From Hyphomicrobiaceae bacterium (GTDB taxonomy: Bacteria; Pseudomonadota; Alphaproteobacteria; Rhizobiales; Hyphomicrobiaceae): 64,000 nt of DNA. Made by a program: the position numbers and the translations under genes. The notes beneath the pieces were generated by a model, which saw only the letters and a list, made by a program, of their open reading frames with translations, was not told the DNA's origin and searched no databases. Positions 27,342 through 37,042 of the stretch are shown piece after piece (within the stretch, counting starts at the first letter, position 1; each line of letters opens with the position of its first letter). The stretch spans positions 1 through 64,000 of the forward strand of contig WBUN01000004.1 of the NCBI GenBank assembly GCA_008933705.1, written 5' to 3'.

Positions 27342-27869
27342 CTATGCCGGCGCGGACTTGTCTCCGTCGCCCAGCTTGAGCTCCATGATGACGCTGTCGA
27401 GCCAGCGGTTGAATTTGTAGCCGACCGAGTGGATGGTGCCGCAGAAGGTGAAGCCCATCCGGCGATGCAGGCGGATGGAAGCGTGGTTCGCCGAATCGCC
27501 GATGACGGCGAGCATCAGCCGATAACCCTTGGCCGTGCAGGACGCGATAAGGGCTTCGAGCAACGGCTTGCCGACGCCCTTTCCCTGGGCCTCTGGTGCA
27601 ATGTAGATCGAGTCCTCGACCGTGTAGCGGTACGCTGGCCGCATCCGATAGGCGTTGGCATAGGCATATCCGACGACCCGGCCACCGATCTCAGCGACGT
27701 AGTAGGGGTAGCCGCCGCCGGTGACGGCCTCGAAACGCTTGCGCATCTCCTCCTCGCTCGGAGGCTCCACTTCGAAGCTCGCTGTCCCTGACATGACCGC
27801 CGGACGGTAGATGGCCGTAATGGCCGGAATGTCTGCCGCATTGGCAGCGCGCACTGTCACCTCGGTCAT
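27342..27869 (-). CDS. GNAT acetyltransferase of the phosphinothricin/methionine-sulfoximine type
   Basis: 175 residues. The GNAT acetyl-CoA loop is APEAQGKGVGKPLLEALI. The surrounding sequence (AIYRPAVMSGTASFEVEPPS near the N-terminus, YRMRPAYRYTVEDSIYI, then SIRLHRRMGFTFCGTIHSVGYKF) matches the Pat/Bar family that N-acetylates phosphinothricin or methionine derivatives. Natural substrates are often methionine sulfoximine or sulfone. The ATG at 27869 starts at MTEVTVR. Confidence 0.9.
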   Translation of the reverse strand: MTEVTVRAANAADIPAITAIYRPAVMSGTASFEVEPPSEEEMRKRFEAVTGGGYPYYVAEIGGRVVGYAYANAYRMRPAYRYTVEDSIYIAPEAQGKGVGKPLLEALIASCTAKGYRLMLAVIGDSANHASIRLHRRMGFTFCGTIHSVGYKFNRWLDSVIMELKLGDGDKSAPA

Positions 27870-27925
27870 CCTGCGCCCCGTGCACCGAACGATTTTGATG
27901 CATTGTAGTCCGCCAGAGCGGGCGT

Positions 27926-27958
27926 GCAAAAACAAAGGGCCCCGCGCTGGCGGGGCCC
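27926..27958 (-). terminator. Intrinsic terminator of the Bax inhibitor-1 gene
   Basis: On the minus strand a perfect 9-bp stem, GGGCCCCGC-CAGC-GCGGGGCCC, is followed by TTTGTTTTTG. It lies 24 bases beyond the stop codon of the leftward gene at 27983-28786. Confidence 0.88.
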
Positions 27959-27982
27959 TCCGTTGGCATATCTCACCTGCAC

Positions 27983-28786
27983 TTATTCGCGGTTGCCGAA
28001 CAGCGAGAGCAGCGAGGTGAACATGTTGATGAAGTCCAGGTACAGGTTCAGAGCACCCATGATCGCGGCCTTGCCGGTCGCAGTCATGTCGCCCATGACC
28101 TGATAGTAGTTGTCCTTGATCTGCTGGGTGTCGTAGGCGGTCAAGCCGGCGAACACCAGCACGCCGATCACGGAGATCGCGAACTGCAGTGCGCTCGACT
28201 GCAGGAAGATGTTGACCAGCGCAGCGATGATGATGCCGATCACGCCCATGATCAGGAACGAGCCCCAGCCGGACAGGTCCTTCTTCGTCGTGTAGCCCCA
28301 CAGGCTCAAGCCCGCGAAGGCTGCGGCCGTCACGAAGAACACCTGCGTAATCGACTGCCCGGTGAACACCAGGAAGATCGACGACAGCGACACGCCCATC
28401 ACCGCGGCAAACAGCCAGAAGGTGATCTGCGCTGCACTCAGGCTCATGCTATAGATGCGGAACGACAGGAAGAATACGAACGCCAGAGGCGCCAGCATCA
28501 CAACCCACTTCAAGGGTGATACGTAGAGCGCTGCGCCAAGAGGCGTCAGGTACATGCCCCGCTTCAGGGCCAGTGTTGCGCCGGCCGCGGACTTTGCAGC
28601 CAAAGCCGGGTCATTCGTGACCGTCATCGTGAACAGGACGTACGCGACAAGGCCGGTGAGCGCTATGCCGCCGGCCATGTAGTTGTATACGCGCAGCATG
28701 TAGGTGCGCAGGCCCTCGTCCACTGCTCCGACGTCGGTGCGCGCGGCTCCGCCAGCTTGCGCATACCTGTTGTCGATCTGTGCCAT
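27983..28786 (-). CDS. Bax inhibitor-1/YccA-family membrane protein
   Basis: 267 residues with about seven membrane helices. The N-terminal part has VDEGLRTYMLRVYNYMAGG, typical of the BI-1/TMBIM family, and the family core ends in GLTAYDTQQIKDNYYQVMG, with the conserved Asp that gates calcium leak in studied members. Bacterial BI-1 proteins (YccA, YetJ) are inner-membrane proteins that interact with FtsH or leak Ca2+. It is monocistronic, with its own terminator. Confidence 0.93.
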   Translation of the reverse strand: MAQIDNRYAQAGGAARTDVGAVDEGLRTYMLRVYNYMAGGIALTGLVAYVLFTMTVTNDPALAAKSAAGATLALKRGMYLTPLGAALYVSPLKWVVMLAPLAFVFFLSFRIYSMSLSAAQITFWLFAAVMGVSLSSIFLVFTGQSITQVFFVTAAAFAGLSLWGYTTKKDLSGWGSFLIMGVIGIIIAALVNIFLQSSALQFAISVIGVLVFAGLTAYDTQQIKDNYYQVMGDMTATGKAAIMGALNLYLDFINMFTSLLSLFGNRE

Positions 28787-28951
28787 ATGATCCTTCCCTT
28801 CGACTTGGCCGCAGGCAGCCGCCTGCCGCTACAATTATGGCGACGGCCCCCTGCCGTTGCAAGGGAGGCCACGCGCATATTGGGTGGCCAATAACATGGG
28901 AAATCGTCTCATGGTAGGCAAGATCCGATAGGTGAATCCCGCTCCGTAGAT

Positions 28952-31531
28952 CTACTCCCCGCGCAGATAGGGAACCGGCGGCGCCTTCAGAACGCGCCAC
29001 GTGCCGAAGCCGCCGAACAGCGCAACGAGAGCCGTGGCCAGGAGCATCGCCTGAGCAGCCGCCTGGGCCGAGAAGGCAAATTCAACCTCCATGACCCGCG
29101 ATACGGTGACCCAGGCCGCCATGCTGCCGATGGCAAGTGCTATGAACGATGTTAACAATGCCAGGACGAAATATTCCAGCAGATGGGATAGCAGGACGCG
29201 CCGCCGGGTGGCACCCAATGTCTTCAATATGACAGCCTGCTGGATACGACGGCGTTGCGCCGTCGCCAATGCGCCCGCCAGCACAAAGGCACCCGCCAGG
29301 AGGGTTACGCTGCCCGCCGCCCGCACCGCGATCATCACCCGGCTGAAGATGGCGTTGAACGCAGCTATTGCATCTTTGACGCGAATGGCTGTCGCGGCCG
29401 GAAAACTGCGCCCGATGAGCTGAGCGAGCTTTGCCTCGGCCGCGAGCGGAGCGTCCTTGGGAAGCGTCACGGTTGCCAGCAGGTTGTGCGGCGCACCGAC
29501 GAGCGTGTTGGATGAGAACACCATCACGAAGTTGAGTGCCAGGCTTTCCCATTTCACCTCGCGCAGATTGGCGATGCGCGCGGTTACGTTGCGGCCCAGA
29601 ATATTGACGGTAACGGAGTCGCCGATCTTGAGGCCAAGGCCTTTGGCGATCTCCGCCTCGAAGGAAACGAGCGGCTCACCGGCGTAGTCGGCTGGCCACC
29701 ACTGGCCGGCGACGAGCGATGACCCTTCGGGCACCCTGTCCGAATAGGTGAGACCGCGGTCGCCGGTGAGCACCCACTGCGCCTCGGGCGGCGCCTTGAT
29801 CCGCTCGACCGGGCGGTCGCCGAGCTTCACCAGCCGCCCGCGCAGCATCGGCGCTTCGCTGATCCTGGCTGCTGGTGCTTCGCGCAAGATCAGCGCGTGG
29901 AATGCATCGATTTCAGAGCGCTTGATGTCGAGCACGAAATAGTTGGGGCTTTCCTCCGGCAGTCGGCCCGTCAGCTCCGAGACGATGGAGCGGTCGACAA
30001 GGGCAACGGTCACAAGCAGAGACAAGCCCGCACCGAGCGACAGCACCACCGATCTGGCGAGCCCGCCAGGGGCGCCAAGGTTGCCGACTGCCAGCGCCAA
30101 CTCCGGCCAGCGCGACCGGGGAAGGCGACGCGCGCTCCATGTGATTGCCGTGCCCAGGCCATGGAACACCGCAAATACGCCGATCACGCCGAGGCAGTAG
30201 TAGAAGGCAAGCAGCGGCGCCTCCGCTGAGAACACGGCAAGGCCCGTGAGCAGAAGACCGGCCGCCAGGGTCGCTGCCACGATCCGCGGCTTGGGCACCA
30301 CATGTTCGGGCGCCACCTCGTCGCGAAACAGTACGCCGGCGCGCACCTGCTCGGCGCGGCCGAGCGGCCACAGAGTGAAGAGCAGCGACACCAGAAACCC
30401 GTAGGCTGCAGCGGTGAGGAGGCTGCGTGCACTGATGGTGATGTCGGCTTTGATCGGCAGGGCGTCGCCGAGCATCGCCGTTACGCCGAGCGGGATGAGA
30501 AAGCCCAGGAGAATGCCGACAACCACGCCAAGGCCCGCGATCAGCATGACCTGGACGAGATGCACACCAAAAATGACGCGGCTCGTTGCGCCGAGGCTCT
30601 TGAAGGCGGCGATCACCTTGCGCCGCCGGTCGATGTAGGTTGCAACCGCGTTGGCGACGCCGACACCGCCAACCAGCAGGGCGGTCAGGCCGACCAGCGT
30701 CAGAAACTGCCTGAGGCGCTCAAGCGTGCGTGACACCTGCGGGGAAGGATCGCGCCGGTCGCGGACGGTGAAGCCGCCCTCCGGCAATCCCTGCTTGACG
30801 CTGGCGCCGAAGGCAACGAGGCCGGCATCGGACTGGCCGGCACCTTTGTCCAGCTTCAGGGCGTAGCGCCAACGCACCAGACTGCCGGGCTCTATGAGAC
30901 CGGTTCGCCGCAAGGTCTCGAGCGAGACGAGCACACGAGGTCCGACCGTCAAACGGTCGGTCAGCTTGTCGGGCTCGGCCTCGATCGTGCCGCGGATCAG
31001 AACCTCGGATTTGCCGAGGGAGACCCGGTCACCGACCTTGAGCCTCAGCTGGTCGAGCAGAATAGGATCGATGACGGCGGCCGGCTCGCGCCGGATCGCC
31101 TCGTCCAACGACAAGTCGCCGGAAATCTTCACGCCGCCGACCAGCGGATAGGCCGCGTCCACGCCCTTGACCTCGACGAGCACCTGCTCGGCGCCGTCGA
31201 GGCTGCGAGCCATGGCACGCATGGTGGCAACCTCGCTGATCCGGCCCTGCTTCCACAGCCAGTCCCGCTCGGCCCCTTCAGCCGGCTGGTGGGGCCGCGA
31301 CAATGTCACGTCGCCGCCCAGCAGCGCCTCGCCTTGCCGCTCGAAGCTCGATCGCAAAGCATCCGCCAGCGCGCCGACACCGGTGATCACAGCCACACCG
31401 AGCGCAACGCACGCAATGAAGACGTAGAAGCCCTTGAGCCCGTTGCGCTGCTCGCGAAAAGCCAGCGACAGAACGAGCGGCAAGCCGCGAATCTGCGGCC
31501 GAGCCTCGAGACGTGGGACAGCAACCGTCAT
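28952..31531 (-). CDS. FtsX-like ABC transporter permease (YbbP type)
   Basis: 859 residues. It has an N-terminal membrane helix (GFYVFIACVALGVAVITGV), a large periplasmic domain, and FtsX-type four-helix blocks in the middle (LVGLTALLVGGVGVANAVATYIDRRRKVIAAFKSLGATS) and at the C-terminus (TAQRRRIQQAVILKTLGATRRRVL). The doubled FtsX domain and length match YbbP, a permease tied to a MacB/LolD-like ATPase. Its start overlaps the ATPase stop (ATGA at 31528-31531), so the two are translationally coupled. The substrate is unknown; lipid or toxin export is suspected for this family. Confidence 0.92.
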   Translation of the reverse strand: MTVAVPRLEARPQIRGLPLVLSLAFREQRNGLKGFYVFIACVALGVAVITGVGALADALRSSFERQGEALLGGDVTLSRPHQPAEGAERDWLWKQGRISEVATMRAMARSLDGAEQVLVEVKGVDAAYPLVGGVKISGDLSLDEAIRREPAAVIDPILLDQLRLKVGDRVSLGKSEVLIRGTIEAEPDKLTDRLTVGPRVLVSLETLRRTGLIEPGSLVRWRYALKLDKGAGQSDAGLVAFGASVKQGLPEGGFTVRDRRDPSPQVSRTLERLRQFLTLVGLTALLVGGVGVANAVATYIDRRRKVIAAFKSLGATSRVIFGVHLVQVMLIAGLGVVVGILLGFLIPLGVTAMLGDALPIKADITISARSLLTAAAYGFLVSLLFTLWPLGRAEQVRAGVLFRDEVAPEHVVPKPRIVAATLAAGLLLTGLAVFSAEAPLLAFYYCLGVIGVFAVFHGLGTAITWSARRLPRSRWPELALAVGNLGAPGGLARSVVLSLGAGLSLLVTVALVDRSIVSELTGRLPEESPNYFVLDIKRSEIDAFHALILREAPAARISEAPMLRGRLVKLGDRPVERIKAPPEAQWVLTGDRGLTYSDRVPEGSSLVAGQWWPADYAGEPLVSFEAEIAKGLGLKIGDSVTVNILGRNVTARIANLREVKWESLALNFVMVFSSNTLVGAPHNLLATVTLPKDAPLAAEAKLAQLIGRSFPAATAIRVKDAIAAFNAIFSRVMIAVRAAGSVTLLAGAFVLAGALATAQRRRIQQAVILKTLGATRRRVLLSHLLEYFVLALLTSFIALAIGSMAAWVTVSRVMEVEFAFSAQAAAQAMLLATALVALFGGFGTWRVLKAPPVPYLRGE

Positions 31532-32217
31532 GCCGTTGCCAGCTCCCGGCCGGCGACCTTGCCGTCAGCCATGCGCACGACGCGGCCGCAGCGCCCGGCC
31601 AGCGCCAAGTCGTGGGTCACCAGAACAAGCGTTGCCTGCCTGCGCCGCTGCAGTCCGAACAGCAGATCGACAACCTGCTCGCCGGTCTTGCCATCGAGGT
31701 TTCCAGTCGGCTCGTCCGCCAGAACGATCTGGGGATTCGGACTGAGAGCGCGGGCAAGCGCGACGCGCTGCTGCTCTCCGCCCGAGAGCTGAGCCGGAAA
31801 ATGATCGGCACGATGGGCAACCCCCACCTCGGCAAGCAGTTCTCCTGCAATATCGAAAGCATCGGGCTTGCCCGCAAACTCGAGCGGCAGGGCCACGTTC
31901 TCGAGTGCCGTCATCGTGGGCACGAGATGGAACGACTGAAACACGATGCCGATGTTGCGGCCACGCAGAACCGCCAGATCATCCTCGCCGAGGCGCATAA
32001 AGTCGCCTCCAGCAACACGCACCGAGCCGGAGGTAGCCCGCTCCAGCCCGGCCATGATCATCAACAGCGAGGTCTTGCCCGAACCGCTGGGTCCCACGAT
32101 CGCCACCGACTCGCCGGGTGCTATGTCCAGCCGGATGCCCTTGAGAATCTCGACAGGCCCTGCACGGCTGGCCAAAGTCAGCGAGACGTCGTCCAAGGCA
32201 ATAATTGGTTCGGCCAC
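31528..32217 (-). CDS. ABC transporter ATP-binding protein (YbbA type)
   Basis: 229 residues from GTG at 32217, chosen because AGGAG lies upstream; TTG at 32253 would add 12 residues but has no ribosome binding site. It has Walker A (GPSGSGKTSL), the signature LSGGEQQRVALARAL and Walker B (IVLADEPTGNLD), the LolD/MacB arrangement. With the permease it makes the YbbA-YbbP complex. It is divergent from an arylesterase, the same three-gene neighbourhood as tesA-ybbA-ybbP in E. coli. Confidence 0.93.
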   Translation of the reverse strand: MAEPIIALDDVSLTLASRAGPVEILKGIRLDIAPGESVAIVGPSGSGKTSLLMIMAGLERATSGSVRVAGGDFMRLGEDDLAVLRGRNIGIVFQSFHLVPTMTALENVALPLEFAGKPDAFDIAGELLAEVGVAHRADHFPAQLSGGEQQRVALARALSPNPQIVLADEPTGNLDGKTGEQVVDLLFGLQRRRQATLVLVTHDLALAGRCGRVVRMADGKVAGRELATA

Positions 32218-32314
32218 GGTTGCGACAGACTCCTGCTCGAGGTCTTGCCTCAAGCTTTGCGAGTTTCTACGTCAATGATGGTCCAGAGACAGGCACAACG
32301 GGGATCGGAACCCT

Positions 32315-33010
32315 ATGCAGACACTGCCATCGAATACGCGCCTGGCAAACATGGTGCTTCGCGTTGTCCTCTGCAATTGGCTGCTCATTGCAATCACCAC
32401 TGCTGCGGTGGCCGCATCCCCGGCCACGCCTTTGCGCATCGTCGTTTTCGGCGACAGCCTTGCGGCTGGCTACCAGCTCAAGCCCTCGGACGCCTTTCCC
32501 GCACAGCTCGAGCGTGCGTTGAAGGCGCGCGGCCACGCCGTCGAGGTCATCAACGCCGGAGTTTCAGGCGATACGACGGCAAGCGGGCTTGAGCGCCTGA
32601 AATGGTCCATTCCCGAGCGGGCTGACGCCGTCATCCTGGAGCTCGGCGCCAACGATGCGTTGCGCGGCCTCGATCCGGGGCGGGCGAAGGTCAATCTGGA
32701 CAAGATGATCACAAGCTTGAAGGGTGCCGGATCGGAGGTGCTTCTGGCCGGGATGCTGGCCCCACCGAACATGGGTGAAGCCTACGGGCAATCGTTCAAT
32801 GCCATCTATCCGGAGCTGGCCAAGAAGCACGGCTTGATGCTCTATCCGTTCTTTCTCGACGGCGTGGCCATGAACGCGCAGCTCAACCTGTCGGATGGAA
32901 TGCACCCGAACGGCAAGGGCGTGGCCGAGATCACCCGCAAGATTCTGCCGACCGTCGAGCAGCTCATCGAGCGAGTCCGAGCGCGCCAAGCCGCAGCCCC
33001 GAAGGGTTAG
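32315..33010 (+). CDS. SGNH-family arylesterase/lysophospholipase (TesA-like)
   Basis: 231 residues with an N-terminal signal peptide (a hydrophobic stretch around LCNWLLIAITTAAVAASPA), so periplasmic. The SGNH blocks are FGDSLAAGYQL (catalytic Ser), VSGDTTASG (Gly), ELGANDALRG (Asn) and SDGMHPNGKG (catalytic Asp and His), as in TesA (thioesterase I/protease I/lysophospholipase L1). Divergent linkage to ybbA-ybbP is conserved from Enterobacteria and supports a shared function in membrane lipid handling. Confidence 0.93.
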   Translation: MQTLPSNTRLANMVLRVVLCNWLLIAITTAAVAASPATPLRIVVFGDSLAAGYQLKPSDAFPAQLERALKARGHAVEVINAGVSGDTTASGLERLKWSIPERADAVILELGANDALRGLDPGRAKVNLDKMITSLKGAGSEVLLAGMLAPPNMGEAYGQSFNAIYPELAKKHGLMLYPFFLDGVAMNAQLNLSDGMHPNGKGVAEITRKILPTVEQLIERVRARQAAAPKG

Positions 33011-33014
33011 AGCC

Positions 33015-33590
33015 ATGCCCCGCCTCTTCACTGCGCTGGAGATTCCGGCCTCGATCCGCACGCAACTGTCGCTGATCCGCGCACCGCTCAACGGCGCCAA
33101 GTGGATTTCTGCCGACGACATGCACATCACGCTGCGGTTTGTCGGCGACGTGGAAAGCCGGGCTGCGGACGAGTTTGCCGAGCTGCTGGCCGGCATCGAG
33201 GCCGAGCCGATCGAGATATCCATCCGCGGCGTGGGTGCGTTCGGCGGCCGCGAACCCCGCGTGCTGTGGGCAGGCATCGAGGCGGGAGAAGGCCTTGCCG
33301 CGCTCTATCGCGCCCATGATCGCGCGGCGCGGGCGGCTGGCCTGGAGCCCGATGCTCACGACTTCAAGCCGCACGTCACGCTGGCGCGTGTGCGCGGGGC
33401 GCGCCATGACGCCGTTGCACGCTTCCTGGAAGAAAACGGAGCATTACGCACCGAAGCCTTCATCGCTGCGCGATTCGTGCTGTTCTCCGCGCGACCCGGC
33501 TCCGGCGGCGGCCCCTACGCGGTGGAAGCTGCCTACCCATTGCAGGATGGAAGTGGGTGGACGGAAGAGGCTGCCGACGAATTCCGATAG
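33015..33590 (+). CDS. thpR: RNA 2',3'-cyclic phosphodiesterase
   Basis: 191 residues of the LigT/2H phosphoesterase family. The two catalytic HxT motifs are MHITLRFVG (about residue 36) and [11 protein letters not shown] (about residue 118). The N-terminus [15 protein letters not shown] is typical. The enzyme opens 2',3'-cyclic phosphate ends of RNA. It begins 4 bases after the arylesterase stop, so the two are likely cotranscribed. Confidence 0.94.
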   Translation: MPRLFTALEIPASIRTQLSLIRAPLNGAKWISADDMHITLRFVGDVESRAADEFAELLAGIEAEPIEISIRGVGAFGGREPRVLWAGIEAGEGLAALYRAHDRAARAAGLEPDAHDFKPHVTLARVRGARHDAVARFLEENGALRTEAFIAARFVLFSARPGSGGGPYAVEAAYPLQDGSGWTEEAADEFR

Positions 33591-33619
33591 AAGGCGGGAC
33601 CTGGAGAGGACGAAGTGCC

Positions 33620-33916
33620 ATGGCCAAGAAGCTCGACGCGGACCAACGCAGCAGCCTCGTCGCCAGGCTGCCGCAATGGCACATGGCCCCTGGTCGCGAC
33701 GCCCTGCAAAAATCCTTCAAATTCAAGGACTTCAATGCAGCTTTCGGCTTCATGACGCGTGCGGCGCTGGTGGCCGAGCAGATGAACCATCATCCCGAGT
33801 GGTTCAATGTCTGGAACCGCGTGGACGTGACGCTTTCGACGCATGATGCCGGCGGACTGACCGAGCTCGACGTGAAGCTTGCCGAGGCGATGGATCGGAT
33901 AGCGGGTTCTCAGTAG
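33620..33916 (+). CDS. phhB: 4a-hydroxytetrahydrobiopterin dehydratase
   Basis: 98 residues of the PCD/DCoH family. The active-site motif E-x-x-x-H-H-P-x-W is present as [20 protein letters not shown], with the later [11 protein letters not shown]. The enzyme regenerates quinonoid dihydropterin for phenylalanine hydroxylase; in bacteria without that enzyme it may have another role (for example molybdopterin-related). No phhA is in this window. Its last seven bases overlap the convergent DUF2865 gene. Confidence 0.93.
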   Translation: MAKKLDADQRSSLVARLPQWHMAPGRDALQKSFKFKDFNAAFGFMTRAALVAEQMNHHPEWFNVWNRVDVTLSTHDAGGLTELDVKLAEAMDRIAGSQ

Positions 33917-34788
33917 CGATAGGGGCGCATGTCCTGGGACCACCGTCCCCATGCGCCGTTGCCATCGACCGTCCATTCTCGCGGTCCGGCGTAAGGCTCT
34001 CGAGCAATCGGCCGGGGGCGGACAACCAGGCTGCGATCGTCAATCGTCGAGACCCTGGGCTCGCTTGCCGCCGGAGGTGAGCCGTAGTCGCGGTATTGCG
34101 TCCCGCGGCGATCAGCCGAACGCCGATCGGCTTCGTCTCCGGGCGCGTGAGGAACAAGCGGCGTGTCTGCATGCACGGTTCGCCGCGCCGTGCTCGCGGC
34201 AAGCTCCGCACCGCCCTTCTGTTCGCCCTTCTGTTCCTGGGCGTAGCGACGATGGCGCGTCAGCTCGGCCTCGGACCACGGCTCGGGGCGGCACTGGCAT
34301 CCGCCCACCAACGTCTTGCGGTACTTGAAAGCGTTCGGCAGCTCGGAATACGCCATTCCCGTCAAGTCCGTCATCGTTTCGATGTCACCGCCGGGATTGG
34401 GGTAGTAGAAGAGCCGCGCCTGCGAGCCGCAGCTCGCGCTGCACTTGTCGGCATCATCGGCAAGACCGCCGCGGCTGGTCGCAAAGCTGATCGGGAAGTA
34501 GTAGCCGTCGCAGAGGCGCACGCACAGCGTTCGATACGTGCCGGAGTGAGCATAGGGCGCTGTAGGCTGCGCACCTCCGCCGAGCTCGTAAGCATCCGGG
34601 CGGCTCCAGTAAGGTGAGCCGTAGGACGGCCGATAGGAGTGAATGCCGTAGGGGTATGCGTATGGATTGATGGCACCCAAGAACGGGCGCGGCTGGCGGT
34701 AAGCGAAGGGGTAACCCTGTGCGCTGGCTGGCTCAGGCAGCCAGAACGCCAGGCCTGCCAGCGACGCAACCAATACGCGCACGAGCAT
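33910..34788 (-). CDS. DUF2865 family secreted protein (first of tandem pair)
   Basis: 292 residues from the ATG at 34788 (GGAG nine bases upstream). A signal peptide ([20 protein letters not shown]...ASAQ) is followed by a Pro/Tyr-rich low-complexity stretch, then the conserved core [39 protein letters not shown] and [10 protein letters not shown]. The many paired cysteines suggest disulfides in the periplasm. The family is common in Hyphomicrobiales and has no known function. The C-terminal region is hydrophilic and Arg-rich. Confidence 0.88.
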   Translation of the reverse strand: MLVRVLVASLAGLAFWLPEPASAQGYPFAYRQPRPFLGAINPYAYPYGIHSYRPSYGSPYWSRPDAYELGGGAQPTAPYAHSGTYRTLCVRLCDGYYFPISFATSRGGLADDADKCSASCGSQARLFYYPNPGGDIETMTDLTGMAYSELPNAFKYRKTLVGGCQCRPEPWSEAELTRHRRYAQEQKGEQKGGAELAASTARRTVHADTPLVPHAPGDEADRRSADRRGTQYRDYGSPPAASEPRVSTIDDRSLVVRPRPIAREPYAGPREWTVDGNGAWGRWSQDMRPYRY

Positions 34789-34936
34789 CGACACGCGCTC
34801 CACCACCTACGCATCGGTCGTCCGCACAAGCAGGCGGCCGGCAGGATCATAGGATGGGATATGCATTCCGATTTACGAATTTTTGCTGAATGGTAATCGC
34901 CTTGGGCAGCACCAAGGCCGCGTCTTGCGCGGGCGA

Positions 34937-35902
34937 TCAGCCATCCGGACGCAGGATGCGCCTTCGCCAATCGGCATCGGGGCTCCGCGCGGCTCTTCGA
35001 GCCTCCCGCTCTGGCCGTCGCCTGGGCGAGCCGTCAACGCCCAGACGCTGGAGCTGGTCGCCATCGCCTGCAACCGGCCTCGCAGCGGTCCTCGCGTTGC
35101 GGGCAGCCTGGCGCAGCTTCGCTTCCAGTGCCTCAAGCTCCTTGGCGGCCTGCCGATTGCCCTTCCTCTTCTTTGCCGCAAGCTCGTACGCGCGGTGGCG
35201 ATCCCTCGATTCAGCCTCCCAGGGATGTGGCTGGCACTTGCAGCTCGGAACGTATTCGCTGCGATAGAGGAATGCTGTACGAAGATGCCGGTAGGGGCGG
35301 CCCTGAAGGTCGGTCATGTCCTCGATCACACCGCCCGGATTGGGGTAGACGAAGAGGCGGGCCTCGGCGCCGCAGCTTCTCTCGCAGATCTGGCGATCAC
35401 GATCGAAGCGCTCAGGCGTTGCCGAGAAACTGATCGGAAAATAAAAGCCGTCGCAAAGCCGTACGCAAACGGTGCGAAAAGCACTGCCGGCCTCCGGGCG
35501 CTCGTCCTCGTCGTCATCCCAATCGAAGAAGCTGCGCCGCCGCCATGTGCTGCGCGAGGAGGATCCGAACTGGGCGCCGCTCGCCACCCGATGAAGCCTC
35601 GCGCCGGTGAAGGGCGTGGGGCTTGCGCCCATGGAGCCTCTCGACCAGCGCTCGCTGGTCGGCATCAGAGCCCCTTCGTACGCCATCGTTTGGCGGCGCA
35701 CCGGCGGCGCTGCCGGCCTCTCCCCGAGCGGGGGTTTGTGCTCGACCGTCGCCGGTCGCGGCGCGAACGCGACCACCATGGCGATACCGACACGGTGTAC
35801 GCCATAGCCCGTTACAGCCGCAGCGAAGGCCGTGCCGACCACATAAGCAGCCAAGCTGACGGCCAGCGAGAGCCTCTCTGCCCATCCGGACAAACTGAAC
35901 AT
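34937..35902 (-). CDS. DUF2865 family secreted protein (second of tandem pair)
   Basis: 321 residues. After an N-terminal hydrophobic segment (LSLAVSLAAYVVGTAFAAAV) there is a low-complexity region, then the same conserved core as its neighbour: CVRLCDGFYFPISFSATPE, ICERSCGAEARLFVYPNPGG and VPSCKCQPHPW. The C-terminus is long and highly charged (KKRKGNRQAAKELEALEAKL) and may be coiled-coil. The two genes face the same way, 148 bases apart, and look like a local duplication that has diverged outside the cysteine-rich core. Confidence 0.88.
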   Translation of the reverse strand: MFSLSGWAERLSLAVSLAAYVVGTAFAAAVTGYGVHRVGIAMVVAFAPRPATVEHKPPLGERPAAPPVRRQTMAYEGALMPTSERWSRGSMGASPTPFTGARLHRVASGAQFGSSSRSTWRRRSFFDWDDDEDERPEAGSAFRTVCVRLCDGFYFPISFSATPERFDRDRQICERSCGAEARLFVYPNPGGVIEDMTDLQGRPYRHLRTAFLYRSEYVPSCKCQPHPWEAESRDRHRAYELAAKKRKGNRQAAKELEALEAKLRQAARNARTAARPVAGDGDQLQRLGVDGSPRRRPEREARRAARSPDADWRRRILRPDG

Positions 35903-36028
35903 GGACCTCAGCTACGCTTTACGCGGCCATACGCCACGACAGAGCCTTTACCCCAACAAGCCAACGTGAACGAGCGGCCTTGGTTGCACATAAGGCCGCT
36001 CGCGATGTCAGGACAATGGCGGCAAGCC

Positions 36029-36814
36029 CTATCGCGGAGCCAGACGGACCGCGCCGTCCAGGCGGATGCACTCACCGTTGATCATCACGTTCTCGCAAAT
36101 GTGAACGGCAAGAGCCGCGTACTCGCTCGGATGTCCGAGCCGCGACGGGAAGGGAACGGACGCCGCCAGGGATTTGCGTGCCTCGTCGGGAAGGCCGTCG
36201 AACATCGGCGTCAGGAACAGGCCGGGCATGATCGTCACGACGCGGATGCCGTCACGCGAAAGATCGCGTGCAACGGGCAGCGTCATGGAGGCGACACCGC
36301 CCTTGGAGGCAGAGTAGGCCACCTGTCCGATCTGGCCGTCCTGGGCGGCAACTGACGAGGTGCACACCATCACGCCGCGCTCACCGTCTTCATTGATCGG
36401 CTGCGTGGCCTGCATGCCGGCCGCCGACTTGGCCATCATCATGAAGGTTCCAATCAGATTGACCTGGATGACCTTCGTGAAGGTGGCAAGATCGTGCGGC
36501 TCGATCGCATTGGTTTCCTTCACGCGGCGCGTGACGCGCTTGGCGATGCCGATGCCCGCGCAGTTGACGAGAATGCGCTCCTGGCCCTGCGCCTTGCGCG
36601 CGGCGGCAAATGCAGCATCGACGCTCGCTTCGCTCGTCACATCGCACTTGGCGAACATGCCGCCCAGCTCTTTCGCCAGCTTCTCCCCGGCGTCGGCGTT
36701 GAGGTCAAAGATCGCCACCTTGACGCCTTTGGCCGCCAGCGCTCGCGCCGTCGCTGCACCGAGCCCCGATGCGCCCCCGGTCACGATGGCTGGAATGTTC
36801 TTGTCGAGTTTCAT
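36029..36814 (-). CDS. Short-chain dehydrogenase (3-hydroxyacyl-CoA dehydrogenase-like)
   Basis: 261 residues. It has the Rossmann motif TGGASGLGAA, the structural NCAG (VNCAGIGIA) and the catalytic Y-x-x-x-K (YSASKGG), preceded by the catalytic Ser in VCTSSVAAQ. The extended loop MQATQPINEDGERGVMVCTS and the C-terminal SRLGHPSEYAALAVHICENVMINGECIRLDGAVRL match the type II 3-hydroxyacyl-CoA dehydrogenases used in fatty-acid or branched-chain oxidation. It uses NAD(H); the preferred substrate is not shown. It appears monocistronic. Confidence 0.92.
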   Translation of the reverse strand: MKLDKNIPAIVTGGASGLGAATARALAAKGVKVAIFDLNADAGEKLAKELGGMFAKCDVTSEASVDAAFAAARKAQGQERILVNCAGIGIAKRVTRRVKETNAIEPHDLATFTKVIQVNLIGTFMMMAKSAAGMQATQPINEDGERGVMVCTSSVAAQDGQIGQVAYSASKGGVASMTLPVARDLSRDGIRVVTIMPGLFLTPMFDGLPDEARKSLAASVPFPSRLGHPSEYAALAVHICENVMINGECIRLDGAVRLAPR

Positions 36815-36877
36815 GAGGATTCCCTTGCAACAGAAAAACGTCCTGCCGCAATGGGCAGGCCCAACACGGGGCCGACA

Positions 36878-36915
36878 CTAGAGCGAGATCGTTCCTGATG
36901 GAAGCGGTTCTCGCT
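36878..36915. repeat. RIME-like intergenic repeat, copy 1
   Basis: A 38-bp element starting CTAGAGCGAGATCGTTCCT and ending GTTCTCGCT. It matches, in inverted orientation, the element at 62741-62776 at 34 of 36 aligned bases, with a two-base indel. It lies in the 228-bp gap between the SDR and TRAP genes. Imperfect palindromic dispersed repeats of this kind (RIME-type) are characteristic of rhizobial genomes. Confidence 0.75.
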
Positions 36916-37042
36916 TGTGCTCAAGAACGCTAATCGTGCTGCAAAACCAAGGAGATAGAGCAGGATTGCGCCGCATGCGACGTGATGCGCTTCCATCCGG
37001 AGCGACCTTTCCCCAAGGGCGGTTGCCGCATGCGCGGAGCAC

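Noticed and set aside
34883-36355. A 490-codon open frame opposite DUF2865 and the SDR
   Set aside because: It spans two convincing minus-strand genes and the gap between them, so it is chance openness from GC-rich third positions.
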